Assembly: GCF_000422465.1 (NCBI RefSeq)
Contig: NZ_KE383845.1
Span: 46,241-110,240, forward strand
Origin: Paenibacillus harenae DSM 16969
GTDB lineage: Bacteria > Bacillota > Bacilli > Paenibacillales > Paenibacillaceae
Length of the DNA: 64,000 nucleotides
Direction of reading: 5' to 3'
The position numbers were made by a program, and so were the translations under genes. Below, piece by piece: positions 44,269-52,405 of the stretch (its first letter is position 1; each line of letters opens with the position of its first letter). Below the pieces are notes generated by a model. It was not told where the DNA came from and did no database searches. It was given only the letters and a program-made list of their open reading frames with translations.

Positions 44269-45522
44269 ATGCTTAAAAAATCATTAGCAACCGCACTTGC
44301 CGGCTCCATGCTACTCGCAGGCGTCCTGACTGGCTGCGGCGCCAATACGAACGACACGGCGGAAGGAACGGGGGACGAGAAGGTTACCCTCAACGTATGG
44401 GGCATGGGCGAGGAAGCTAAATCGCTTCCGAAGATCGCCAAGCAGTTCGAGAGCGAGAATCCGAATATTAAAATTAACGTACAAGCGCTCCCATGGGATA
44501 CGGCGCATGACAAGCTGTTAACGGCCGTTGCTTCGAAGAAAGGGCCGGATGTGCTTCAAATGGGTACGACCTGGATTCCTGAATTCGCTTCTGCCAACGC
44601 TCTTATGGATTTGAAACCTTACGTAGAACAATACCCTGAGCTTGCCGAAGAAAACTTCTACCCAGGCTCGATCGCCACGACAAAATATGAAGATAAAACA
44701 GTAGGCGTGCCTTGGTATATCGATACGCGTTTCCTCTATTACCGCACAGACCTTCTTCAAGAAGCAGGTTATGACGATGCGCCCCAAACATGGGATGAGC
44801 TGAAGGACGCGGCTGCGAAGCTTAGAGCCCGCGGCGGCAACAAGTACGGAATCAGCCTTGATGTCAATGAACAATCGCTATTATTCATGTTTGCCCGCCA
44901 GAATGGTTCGAAGCTGATCGAGGACGGCAAACCGCAATTCAACCAGCCGGAATTCGTTGAAGCGGTTAATTATTTGAACAGCTTCTTCCAGGAAGGCTCG
45001 GCTCCGATCGATCTGGGAATGGATATTATTCCTGCGTTCAAGGGCGAAGGGATTTTGCCGATGTTCATTAGCGGACCTTGGATGATTAAATTGATCAACG
45101 ATCAAGCGCCTGAATTGAAGGGCAAATGGGCGACAGCCGTTCTGCCGAAGAAAGAAAATAACCTGTCGTCGCTGGGCGGCTCCAACCTGTCGGTATTCCA
45201 GCATACCAAGCATAAAGATGAAGCCTTGAAGTTTCTGGCTTACATGAGTAAACCGGAGACGCAGCTGAAATGGATGGAGCTCACGACATCCATGCCGGCA
45301 ACGAAAAAAGCTTGGGAAGATGAAGCGTTAAACGCGGATCCGAACGTAAAAGTAATCGGCGAGCAAATGAAAAATGCGGAGCCGATGCCGGTCATTAAGG
45401 AGTGGGAAGAAATCGCCCAAAACGTTCTTACGACATTCGAGAAAATTTATCGCGGCAAAGAAGACGTACAGAAGGAATTGGACAGCTTTAACGCCAAGTC
45501 CGAGGATATTTTGACTAACTAA
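44269..45522 (+). CDS. Sugar-binding lipoprotein of the sophorooligosaccharide importer
   Basis: This 417-residue family-1 binding protein begins with a lipoprotein signal (SMLLAGVLTGCGAN, lipidation at that Cys). It shows the usual two-lobe pattern: VTLNVWGMGEEAKSLPKIAKQFE, WDTAHDKLLTAVASKKGPDVLQ, VPWYIDTRFLYYRTDLLQEAG and LPMFISGPWMIKLI. GGGAGGAA precedes the ATG. It should capture beta-1,2-gluco-oligosaccharides, inferred from its joint control and closeness to the GH94 phosphorylase. In Listeria a similar pair is known. Confidence 0.88.
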   Translation: MLKKSLATALAGSMLLAGVLTGCGANTNDTAEGTGDEKVTLNVWGMGEEAKSLPKIAKQFESENPNIKINVQALPWDTAHDKLLTAVASKKGPDVLQMGTTWIPEFASANALMDLKPYVEQYPELAEENFYPGSIATTKYEDKTVGVPWYIDTRFLYYRTDLLQEAGYDDAPQTWDELKDAAAKLRARGGNKYGISLDVNEQSLLFMFARQNGSKLIEDGKPQFNQPEFVEAVNYLNSFFQEGSAPIDLGMDIIPAFKGEGILPMFISGPWMIKLINDQAPELKGKWATAVLPKKENNLSSLGGSNLSVFQHTKHKDEALKFLAYMSKPETQLKWMELTTSMPATKKAWEDEALNADPNVKVIGEQMKNAEPMPVIKEWEEIAQNVLTTFEKIYRGKEDVQKELDSFNAKSEDILTN

Positions 45523-45533
45523 TGATCGCCGCA

Positions 45534-45574
45534 AGCCGGTAGCGTTCTTCTTGAAAGAAGACGCTGCCGGTTAT
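45534..45574 (+). other. Intercistronic stem-loop after the binding-protein gene
   Basis: AAGCCGGTAGCGTTCTTCTT pairs with AAGAAGACGCTGCCGGTT around a GAAAG-type loop, 10 bases after the stop codon and 50 before the next start. It probably limits expression of the permeases relative to the binding protein. Confidence 0.7.
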
Positions 45575-45625
45575 TCCATCTTAGTTCTTCAGCGGCTGGC
45601 GCTCATAGCAAAGGAAGGGTCGTTC

Positions 45626-46513
45626 ATGAAAGGGATCACTCACAGCAAGGCACCTTATTTTTTCATCGCTCCAACGCTAATTTTGCTAACCGTATTTTCT
45701 CTGCTTCCCATACTTGTCGCATTAATAATCAGTTTTACGGATATGGACCTGGCCGGTCTTGCCGACTGGTCTACTATTTCATTCGTTGGACTCAAAAACT
45801 ATGCGGACGTTATTACCGATCCCATTTTTATAAAAGCCATACTCAATACTTTATTTTACGTCGTATTCGGTGTTCCATTCGTCATTCTATGTTCGCTCGC
45901 CATCGCGATTATGATTAATTACGGCGCGAATCGGATATTTAAAGTATTCCGCGTCATTTTTTATATGCCCTCGGTAACGAACGTCGTGGCAGTCGCCGTC
46001 GTATGGGGCTTTCTCTATAACCCCATCTTCGGCTTATTTAACTATTTGCTGGAATGGGTTCAATTGCCCGCCGTTCCTTGGCTTCAGGACCCGATCATGG
46101 CCAAAATTTCATTGATTCTCATGGCGCTGTGGAGAGGAATCGGGCTTAACATGATTATCTTCATCGCTGCGCTGCAGGGTATTCCCAAAACGTATTACGA
46201 GGCGGCGCAGCTTGACGGCGCCAGTACTTGGAAGCAGCTTACGAACATTACGATTCCAATGCTCCGTTTCGCCATTTTCTTCGTTTCCATCACGACCATG
46301 ATCGGCTGGCTGCAATTTTTCGAGGAGCCGTTCATAATGACGAACGGCGGTCCGCTGGACAGTACGACCTCCGTCGCGCTGTTCATTTACCGTAACGGAT
46401 TCCAGCTAAGCGACTTCGGATACGCGGCGGCAGGTTCCTTTGTTCTGTTTATTGCAATTATTGTCATCACGCTGGTTCAATTCCGATTCCAAAGCAAAGA
46501 AACGGATCTTTAA
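45626..46513 (+). CDS. Sugar ABC transporter permease (first subunit)
   Basis: This 295-residue permease of the MalF/UgpA class has six helices. The EAA loop is YYEAAQLDGASTWKQLTNITIPML. The ATG of MKGITHSKAPYFF is chosen since AAGGAAGGG precedes it. Twenty-five codons upstream are open but lack a ribosome site. It works with the next gene. No ATPase gene is present, so a shared MsmX-like ATPase is expected. Confidence 0.9.
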   Translation: MKGITHSKAPYFFIAPTLILLTVFSLLPILVALIISFTDMDLAGLADWSTISFVGLKNYADVITDPIFIKAILNTLFYVVFGVPFVILCSLAIAIMINYGANRIFKVFRVIFYMPSVTNVVAVAVVWGFLYNPIFGLFNYLLEWVQLPAVPWLQDPIMAKISLILMALWRGIGLNMIIFIAALQGIPKTYYEAAQLDGASTWKQLTNITIPMLRFAIFFVSITTMIGWLQFFEEPFIMTNGGPLDSTTSVALFIYRNGFQLSDFGYAAAGSFVLFIAIIVITLVQFRFQSKETDL

Positions 46514-46533
46514 TCCGAATGGAGGTGAAATGG

Positions 46534-47391
46534 ATGAGCTCGCAAGCAAAAGCCGCAAAACCCGCAAAACCCGCAAGCGGTGAGAAAGCGCTCAAGTGGA
46601 TTCTTGGCATCACCCTTGCCGTCGGCGGAATATTGGTTATCTTGCCATTCATATGGATGATTCTCTCTTCTTTCAAGCACGAAGGCGAAATACAAAATAT
46701 TCCCCCAACGCTGTGGCCGGAACGGTTTACAACGGAAAACTTTAAAAACCTGTTCGAAAATCTGAACTTTGGCGTCTATTTAAAAAACACGTTCATTATT
46801 GTCCTTTTCTCCTTTTTCGGACTTTTCCTGAACGCAATGGCCGGCTTCGGTTTTGCCAAATATAAGTTCAAAGCGAAGGATAAGCTGTTCTATCTCGTGC
46901 TTGCCACGATGATGATTCCAGGCCAGGTCACGATGATCCCGGTCTACTTGATATTGAACGAAATGCAGCTGACCAATACGATGATCGGGGTCGTATTGCC
47001 CGGACTGGTCGGCGCATTCGGCATCTTCCTGTTCCGGCAGTTCATGTCCACGATCCCCGACGAGCTGCTCGAAGCGACAAGGCTGGACGGAGCGGGCGAG
47101 TTCAGAACGTTTCTGCAAATCGTTCTTCCCATCTCTAAGCCGATTCTCGCCGTTCAAGGCATTCTGGCCTTCATCGGAGGCTGGAACAGCTTCCTTTGGC
47201 CGCTCATTATCGCCAATGACGAGAAGCTTTATACGCTGTCGGTCGGCCTCTCCCTGCTGAAGGGGCAATACGGCGGTAATTATGCGCTTCAGATGGCCGG
47301 CTCGACGTTCATGGTTGTGCCGATCATCATTATTTTCATCTTCTTCCAGAAGCATATTATCGAGAACTATTCGATTTCAGGTATGAAGTAA
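46534..47391 (+). CDS. Sugar ABC transporter permease (second subunit)
   Basis: This 285-residue permease of the MalG/UgpE class begins with a lysine- and alanine-rich cytoplasmic start (SSQAKAAKPAKPAS) and has six helices. The EAA loop is LLEATRLDGAGEFRTFLQIVLPISKP, and it ends FFQKHIIENYSISGMK as usual for this class. GGAGGTGA precedes the ATG. It closes the rightward operon and is followed by a terminator. Confidence 0.9.
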   Translation: MSSQAKAAKPAKPASGEKALKWILGITLAVGGILVILPFIWMILSSFKHEGEIQNIPPTLWPERFTTENFKNLFENLNFGVYLKNTFIIVLFSFFGLFLNAMAGFGFAKYKFKAKDKLFYLVLATMMIPGQVTMIPVYLILNEMQLTNTMIGVVLPGLVGAFGIFLFRQFMSTIPDELLEATRLDGAGEFRTFLQIVLPISKPILAVQGILAFIGGWNSFLWPLIIANDEKLYTLSVGLSLLKGQYGGNYALQMAGSTFMVVPIIIIFIFFQKHIIENYSISGMK

Positions 47392-47407
47392 TACGCCGAA
47401 GCAAGAA

Positions 47408-47450
47408 GGACCTCACCCGGAATAGCGCCGGGGAGGTCCTTTATTTTTAT
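47408..47450 (+). terminator. Terminator of the sugar importer operon
   Basis: AGGACCTCACCCGG / CCGGGGAGGTCCT stem with an AATAGCG loop, then TTATTTTTATTT. Confidence 0.8.
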
Positions 47451-47475
47451 TTAAATTTTCCGAAATCCTTAATGA

Positions 47476-47736
47476 TCACTTCCCCATGACCTTCACCTTC
47501 ATGGCGGGATACGCTTCATCCCAATTGAACTTGCTCCATTCCTTATAGCTCATGCTGTTTCTAATCTGCTTGCCCAGACCGAGGCTGTCCACCTTGTTCT
47601 TCTGCATCAAGGCAACCATGGCTTCCGCATCTGCAAGAACGTATGCCGTCATTTGCTGCTCGAGCTTTTGCCGGTCCTTATCCTTACTGATATCCAATTC
47701 GCCGGAATATTCCAGGAAGAATGGTTTGATGAACAA
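47476..47736 (-). pseudogene. C-terminal fragment of a Ger(x)C-type germinant receptor lipoprotein
   Basis: The 86 codons match only the last part of a Ger(x)C protein (normally about 370-400 residues). The family ending pattern is visible: DSLGLGKQIRNSMSYKEWSKFNWDEAYPAMKVKV, like the usual GFGE...KKYPKEWK..NWDEIFP..KV. The first codon is TTG without a ribosome site, and the signal peptide and N-terminal domain are missing. It is a decayed relic of a ger operon. Confidence 0.65.
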
Positions 47737-47845
47737 AATCGATACAATCCTTAAATTCGTCTAAAATGTGCTGCAGCGAAGGCTCCTCGTGCCGCTTTGC
47801 GAAAGCTTCCGGTTCATTGCCCGTTTGGGCTGGCTTCTTCATCAT
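47684..47845 (-). pseudogene. Possible 5' remnant of the A gene of the same ger operon
   Basis: A 53-codon frame starts MMKKPAQTGNEPEAF, with LQHILDEFKDCIDFVHQT further on. The latter resembles the start of GerA-type membrane proteins, though weakly. About 40 codons in, it runs out of frame into the Ger(x)C fragment, as expected if a deletion joined the front of the first gene to the back of the last. No convincing ribosome site. Identification is tentative. Confidence 0.35.
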
Positions 47846-48040
47846 CCCTGCGCGATTTAGTCGCCGAAAAATCGTCCTGCCGCACCTCGCCCCGCTTCTT
47901 AATATTCCCTTTTAATGTGGACTGTTTTGGCGATTTTATGCGGAGCCGCGGACATACGCATGCCAAAAACCACAAAGCTTAAAAGCCTTGTGATATGGCG
48001 GAACATAATTATGAAGCGGAAGCGCCGCGAGTCATGCTCT

Positions 48041-48217
48041 TCATATAACTTCTGCTTGCGATAAGAAAATATAAAGTTGCTCGACTTTGCGGCCCAGCCT
48101 CTCCAGCTCGTTACGGCTGAGCTGCAGGCGCAGTCCGCCGACCGTAAGCTCAGCCTGTCCCGCGTCTCTCCCCCCGATTACTGGTTTTCGCTTGATTCGA
48201 ATCCTTCGGTACGATTA
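48041..48217 (-). other. Open frame without a start codon, overlapping the next gene's 3' end
   Basis: In a different frame from the anchored protein, and running past its stop codon, 58 codons stay open. They read like protein in the part QAELTVGGLRLQLSRNELER. No ATG, GTG or TTG suits it. It could be a frameshifted extension, a gene fragment or chance. The rest of 47846-48149 shows only small inverted repeats (for example TATGAAG/CTTCATA at 48010-48045). Confidence 0.25.
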
Positions 48218-48698
48218 AAATAACCTCGTTCCGGACGACGGTAAATTCGGAATCGCTGCGCTCCGTCACCCGACTTGCCGCCGTAAAGTCCGCCGTCATG
48301 CGGTCCAGCGTAACATCCAGAACGACCTTTCGGCCATGAACGAAAACGAGCTTATGGAGACTGTCGTCGGTTAGCGGATGTTCGCCAAAGCTCGAACGGT
48401 GCAGCAAATGTCCCAAATAGCTATGATCCGGCGTCCACTTGCGGCCGACCACCTTCTCCATCTCATCCCTTGGCATATAAGGAGGAAACATATACATTTT
48501 ATCCCATTCGAATGAAGCGATATCGGCCATTGAAATCGTATCCTGCCGCTGAACGGCCTCGGTCAGGCTGCGGATAAACGGTTCCGCGTGGGCGTTATCG
48601 ACCTTCTGCCTGTCATATTCCAAATACCCCAACAGAAACGGAAGGCAAACCAGAACCGGGAAAAGCAAAAGCGCTGAGATCATCAGCTTCTTCTTCAT
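48150..48698 (-). CDS. Hypothetical membrane-anchored protein
   Basis: The 182-residue protein has one N-terminal hydrophobic segment (residues 4-24, LMISALLLFPVLVCLPFLLGY) and an extracytoplasmic remainder of mixed charge. There is no lipobox cysteine after the segment. The tail is basic and polar (QAKTSNRGERRGTG). GGGGGG lies about 15 bases before the ATG, an indifferent ribosome site. I do not recognise the family. Confidence 0.6.
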   Translation of the reverse strand: MKKKLMISALLLFPVLVCLPFLLGYLEYDRQKVDNAHAEPFIRSLTEAVQRQDTISMADIASFEWDKMYMFPPYMPRDEMEKVVGRKWTPDHSYLGHLLHRSSFGEHPLTDDSLHKLVFVHGRKVVLDVTLDRMTADFTAASRVTERSDSEFTVVRNEVILIVPKDSNQAKTSNRGERRGTG

Positions 48699-48814
48699 AT
48701 AGTAATTCGTCCCCCCGATTACAATTCATAAGTCAAATTCATTAACCTGTTAGGATAGATACTTTAATCCCAAGCAGGTCAAAGCGGCGGGCTTCGACGC
48801 CTTTACCCGCCGCA

Positions 48815-48865
48815 CATAAAAACGGGCCGTCCCGCAGGCATATCGCCTGTCGGAACAGCCCTTCT
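48815..48865 (-). terminator. Terminator of the A-type Fe-S carrier gene
   Basis: Leftward GGGCTGTTCCGACAGGC / GCCTGCGGGACGGCCC, a long stem with two mismatches and a GATAT loop, then TTTTTATG. Confidence 0.8.
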
Positions 48866-48874
48866 TGCATTTGC

Positions 48875-49237
48875 TCAGCACTCGCCAGCGGCCGCAGGCT
48901 TGCCGGCATCGGTTGCCGTACGGAACGACGAACCGCAGCCGCATGTCGCGCTCGCGTTCGGATTCTCAATCGTAAATCCGCCGCCCATCGCGGATTCTTT
49001 GAAGTCGATGACCAGGCCGTTCAAATATTTGATGCTGTCCTGATCGACGACGACCTTCAGCCCTTGCATATCTATCGCCTGGTCGCCCTCGTGCTCTTCA
49101 TCGTCAAACCCCATGCCGTAGGAGAAGCCGCTGCAGCCGCCTTCCTTCACGCCGATCCGTAAAAACAAATCCGGCGTTTCTTCCTGCTCAAGCATTTCTT
49201 TTATTTTGTCAGATGCAAGCTCACTGATCGTGATCAT
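48875..49237 (-). CDS. A-type iron-sulfur cluster carrier (HesB/IscA family)
   Basis: This 120-residue protein is predicted to transfer Fe-S clusters to target enzymes. The three conserved cysteines are present: Cys35 (EGGCSGF), and Cys99 and Cys101 (TCGCGSSF). The start MITISELA is chosen because GGAGGG sits seven bases upstream. The last ten or so residues form a small alanine/glycine tail ending in a further cysteine (AAAGEC). It stands alone. Nearby genes mqnE and yutI also concern Fe-S chemistry. Confidence 0.9.
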   Translation of the reverse strand: MITISELASDKIKEMLEQEETPDLFLRIGVKEGGCSGFSYGMGFDDEEHEGDQAIDMQGLKVVVDQDSIKYLNGLVIDFKESAMGGGFTIENPNASATCGCGSSFRTATDAGKPAAAGEC

Positions 49238-49380
49238 GCTACATCCCTCCATTATCTTCTAATCAACCCTAAGACGTTCACTTACTTGTTTATAGTATAC
49301 CCCAGTTTACTCTTCTGCTCAAGAGAGGTGCGCCCAACTGCGCTTTCTTCCATGATATTCCTTGTCCTTAACTTTTCTTA

Positions 49381-49409
49381 TTGCCCATGCCAGTTAGGAG
49401 GTTTATAAT
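49381..49409 (+). promoter_or_regulatory. mqnE promoter
   Basis: TTGCCC (49381-49386), 17 bases, TATAAT (49404-49409), about 70 bases before the mqnE start. Confidence 0.65.
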
Positions 49410-49478
49410 AGTTACAGCTTCTTAATCGGAATCGCAAGTTATTTTTTTCACAAACTATCTACTCAAGGAGGCTCCGCC

Positions 49479-50582
49479 ATGAACGTCGTAATCCCGACAG
49501 AAGATAAGCAAATGCAGCAAATCATTGAAAAAGTGCGTCATGGCCAGCGTCTATCGCTGGAGGATGGCGTTTTCTTATATCAATCGGATGATCTGCTTAC
49601 GATCGGACAATTGGCAAATGAAGTCGCGCTGCGCAAAAACGGAAAAAAGGTTTATTTTATCGAAAATATGAGTCTGTACTTTACCAATGTATGCGAAGCC
49701 CACTGCGCTTTCTGCAACTTTCGTAAGGATGAAGGCGAAGAAGGCTCGTATACGCTGAGCGGACAGCAAATGATCGAATACGTTGAGAAGCATTTTCACC
49801 CGGGCGTTCGTGAATTTCACATCGTCGGCGGCCACAATCCCCATGTTCCGTTCCAATACTATGTCGATTCGCTCAAAGCGCTGAAGGAGCGCTTCCCGGA
49901 AGTAACGCTTAAAGCGTACACGGCGGCAGAGATCGACTTTTTCTCGCGCATAAGCGGCCTTAGCTACAAGGAGGTGCTGCAGGAGCTGATGAAAGCCGGT
50001 CTGCAGTCGCTGACGGGCGGCGGCGCGGAAATTTTATCCGACCATTACCGCAAAAAAATGCGCGTTGACAAAGCGGACGTATCCCAATACCTGCAGGTGC
50101 ACCGGACGGCGCATGAGCTTGGACTTCGTACTCATACGACGATGCTGTACGGTTCGATCGAATCGAAGGAGGACCGGATCCGCCACTTGATGCAGCTTCG
50201 CGAGCTGCAGGATGAAACGAACGGTTTCCTTGTGTTTATCCCGTTGTCGATGCAGCCAATCAATCCGAGAGCAGGCATCCGCCGCCGCAATTCCGCGTTC
50301 GAAGATCTGAAGACGATCGCTATCAGCCGCTTGATGCTTGATAACTTCCAGCATATTAAAGCCTATTTCATCAACATCGGCGTTCAATTGACGCAGGTGG
50401 CCTTAACGATGGGTGCATCGGACGCGCACGGAACGATCGTGAAGGAAAAAATCAGCCATGCCGCCGGTGCGCTTACGCCGGAAGGCATTACGCGCGAAGA
50501 CCTGATCTGGCTGATCAAGGGCGCTGGCCGCATTCCTGTCGAGCGCGATACTTTTTACAATGAAATTAAGGTGTACGAGTGA
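49479..50582 (+). CDS. mqnE: Aminofutalosine synthase MqnE (radical SAM)
   Basis: MqnE joins a chorismate-derived enolpyruvyl benzoate to the adenosyl radical to form aminofutalosine, the second step of the futalosine route to menaquinone. The 367-residue protein has the radical-SAM cluster motif at Cys72, 76 and 79 (CEAHCAFC). Family segments such as HIVGGHNP, GGGAEI, THTTMLYGSIE and IPLSMQPINP follow. AAGGAGG lies before the ATG. Its presence shows that the organism uses futalosine rather than the classical MenFDHCEB route. Confidence 0.92.
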   Translation: MNVVIPTEDKQMQQIIEKVRHGQRLSLEDGVFLYQSDDLLTIGQLANEVALRKNGKKVYFIENMSLYFTNVCEAHCAFCNFRKDEGEEGSYTLSGQQMIEYVEKHFHPGVREFHIVGGHNPHVPFQYYVDSLKALKERFPEVTLKAYTAAEIDFFSRISGLSYKEVLQELMKAGLQSLTGGGAEILSDHYRKKMRVDKADVSQYLQVHRTAHELGLRTHTTMLYGSIESKEDRIRHLMQLRELQDETNGFLVFIPLSMQPINPRAGIRRRNSAFEDLKTIAISRLMLDNFQHIKAYFINIGVQLTQVALTMGASDAHGTIVKEKISHAAGALTPEGITREDLIWLIKGAGRIPVERDTFYNEIKVYE

Positions 50583-50646
50583 GTAATCCGCTTGGCGGAA
50601 GCGCAACATAAAGTTATCTTCTACAGTCGTGGAGTGTTGGAATCAT

Positions 50647-51714
50647 ATGAGAAAACTTGTTATTTTGGGCGGAGGTTATGGCGGGCTCGCCATCGCGAAT
50701 GAATTATTGGAAAATCAAATGCCGCATGACGTAGCGATCGTCCTTGTAGACCGCATGCCGTTTCAAGGGTTAAAAACGGAATATTACGCGCTTGCGGCCG
50801 GAACGGTATCCGATCTGGAGCTGCGCGTCAAATTTCCGGTTGACCCGAGAATATCGCATGCTTACGGAGAGATTAACGATGTAGATATGGAACGGAAGCT
50901 CGTCTTCCTGGAAGATCAGGACCCGCTGGAATACGATTGGCTTGTCATCGGACTGGGCTGCACGGACAAATATCACGGCATTGAAGGAGCGGAGCAATAC
51001 TCCACAAGCATCCAAACGTTCTCGGCAGCGAGAAGAACGTACTCTTTATTGGGCGATGTAAAGCCGTACGGTCAAGTATCCATTGTCGGCGGCGGATTGA
51101 GCGGCGTAGAAGTGGCCGCCGAATTGCGTGAAAGCCGGCCGGACCTGAATATTCGTATTTTGGACCGCGGACCTAGCGTGTTATCGGCATTTCCGGGGAA
51201 GCTTCAGTCTTTTGTGGCGGATTGGTTCTATGAGCATAACGTAGAGATGCGGGGAAATGTGTCGCTGACAAGGCTCGAGGGCGGCATTCTGCACGATGCG
51301 AATTCCGCTTCCCCCATCTACACCGACGTAACCGTATGGACGGCAGGCATTCAACCGGTGCCTCTCGTCCAGCGATTGGATTTGCCGAAGGATAAAACGG
51401 GAAGACTAATGGTCAATGAACTCCATCAATTGCCTGCTTATCGGGATGTGTATATTGTCGGAGATTGCGCCGCGCTTCCCTTATCCCCCAGCGGCCAAGC
51501 CGCGGGCGCTCAAGGCAAGCAAATCGCAGAAGTGCTTCACGCTATCTGGCAGGACAAAACGCCCCGTCTTGGAAAAATAAGACTCAAGGGCGTTCTCGGC
51601 TCGCTGGGCAAGAAAAGCGGGTTCGGCATCATGGGCGGAACGCCGATTATGGGCCGAGTGCCGCGCCTCGTCAAGAGCGGCGTATTATGGCGCTCAAAGC
51701 GACATCTCGGCTGA
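50647..51714 (+). CDS. yutJ: NADH-dehydrogenase-like flavoprotein YutJ
   Basis: This 355-residue pyridine-nucleotide disulfide-type oxidoreductase has FAD motif VILGGGYGGLAIANELL at the start and NAD(P)H motif SIVGGGLSGVEVAAEL near residue 150. The closing FAD segment is VYIVGDCAALPLSPSG. It resembles NDH-2 but is shorter, like Bacillus YutJ. A GTG 18 bases earlier is an alternative start. It sits between mqnE and yuzB/yutI, an arrangement shared with Bacillus for the last three. Confidence 0.85.
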   Translation: MRKLVILGGGYGGLAIANELLENQMPHDVAIVLVDRMPFQGLKTEYYALAAGTVSDLELRVKFPVDPRISHAYGEINDVDMERKLVFLEDQDPLEYDWLVIGLGCTDKYHGIEGAEQYSTSIQTFSAARRTYSLLGDVKPYGQVSIVGGGLSGVEVAAELRESRPDLNIRILDRGPSVLSAFPGKLQSFVADWFYEHNVEMRGNVSLTRLEGGILHDANSASPIYTDVTVWTAGIQPVPLVQRLDLPKDKTGRLMVNELHQLPAYRDVYIVGDCAALPLSPSGQAAGAQGKQIAEVLHAIWQDKTPRLGKIRLKGVLGSLGKKSGFGIMGGTPIMGRVPRLVKSGVLWRSKRHLG

Positions 51715-51725
51715 CCTTGTTCATA

Positions 51726-51998
51726 TCATAAATCGTCCATCAGCTTGTCGAGCGCGTCGCGGTCGGCTTGCTGCTGGTCGAGAGCCTTCAATATGTTATC
51801 GTACAGCTCATCCGCCGTTTCAGCCGACACGATCGTACCGTCGACAAGCGCGAATGGAAACAAGTAGCATTCGCCGCAATTGCCGAGGCAACCGTATTCC
51901 GTCACTTCATATTCGTCGTTTTGCTGTAGCAATTTCATGATTTTATCGGTCCCATGATGCATATTGCTGGCGCAAAATTCGATCATTGGTTTTAACAT
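51726..51998 (-). CDS. yuzB: YuzB family protein (DUF1450)
   Basis: This is a 90-residue protein with four conserved cysteines: Cys9 (IEFCASN) and Cys37, 41 and 44 (YGCLGNCGECY). The fold resembles thioredoxin-like 2Fe-2S ferredoxins, so metal or cluster binding is likely but unproven. It is convergent with yutJ and divergent from yutI, as in Bacillus. Confidence 0.85.
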   Translation of the reverse strand: MLKPMIEFCASNMHHGTDKIMKLLQQNDEYEVTEYGCLGNCGECYLFPFALVDGTIVSAETADELYDNILKALDQQQADRDALDKLMDDL

Positions 51999-52084
51999 GC
52001 TGCATCACCTAACTTTACTTAGTTACTATCCATTTTCAATTGCTTCGCTTTGTACTATAATAGGGGAGAAAGGAGATGATTGCA

Positions 52085-52330
52085 ATGAGTGAACAAACAC
52101 AAGATACGATGTACGATGAAGTCTTGGACGTATTAGATAAGCTTCGCCCGTTTCTGCAGCGTGACGGAGGCGACGTAGAATTGGTTGATGTCGAGGGCGG
52201 CATCATCAAGCTTCGCCTGATGGGCGCCTGCGGAAGCTGTCCGAGCTCGACGATCACGCTTAAAGCGGGTATCGAGCGCGCGCTTCTGGAAGAGGTTGAA
52301 GGCGTAGTCGAAGTCGTTCAAGTGTTCTAA
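52085..52330 (+). CDS. yutI: NifU-type Fe-S scaffold YutI
   Basis: The 81-residue protein consists of the NifU C-terminal domain only. Cys49 and Cys52 in [15 protein letters not shown] bind or pass on a 4Fe-4S cluster. GAAAGGAG is nine bases before the ATG of MSEQTQD. It complements the HesB-type carrier 3 kb away. A long hairpin follows. Confidence 0.92.
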   Translation: MSEQTQDTMYDEVLDVLDKLRPFLQRDGGDVELVDVEGGIIKLRLMGACGSCPSSTITLKAGIERALLEEVEGVVEVVQVF

Positions 52331-52345
52331 TTGTACGTTCGAATG

Positions 52346-52405
52346 GTAAAGAGTCTTATCGGTGCAGCCGGCAGTGCTGGTTGCATGCGATAAGACTCTT
52401 TTTAC
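52346..52405. terminator. Bidirectional terminator after yutI
   Basis: AAAGAGTCTTATCG / CGATAAGACTCTTT, a perfect 14-base stem with an inner TGCAGCC/GGTTGCA stem, then TTTAC. It overlaps the stop region of the convergent SDR gene. Confidence 0.85.

Noticed and set aside
47797-47982. A rightward 61-codon frame opposite the ger remnant
   Set aside because: No ribosome site; the minus-strand frame reads more like protein.
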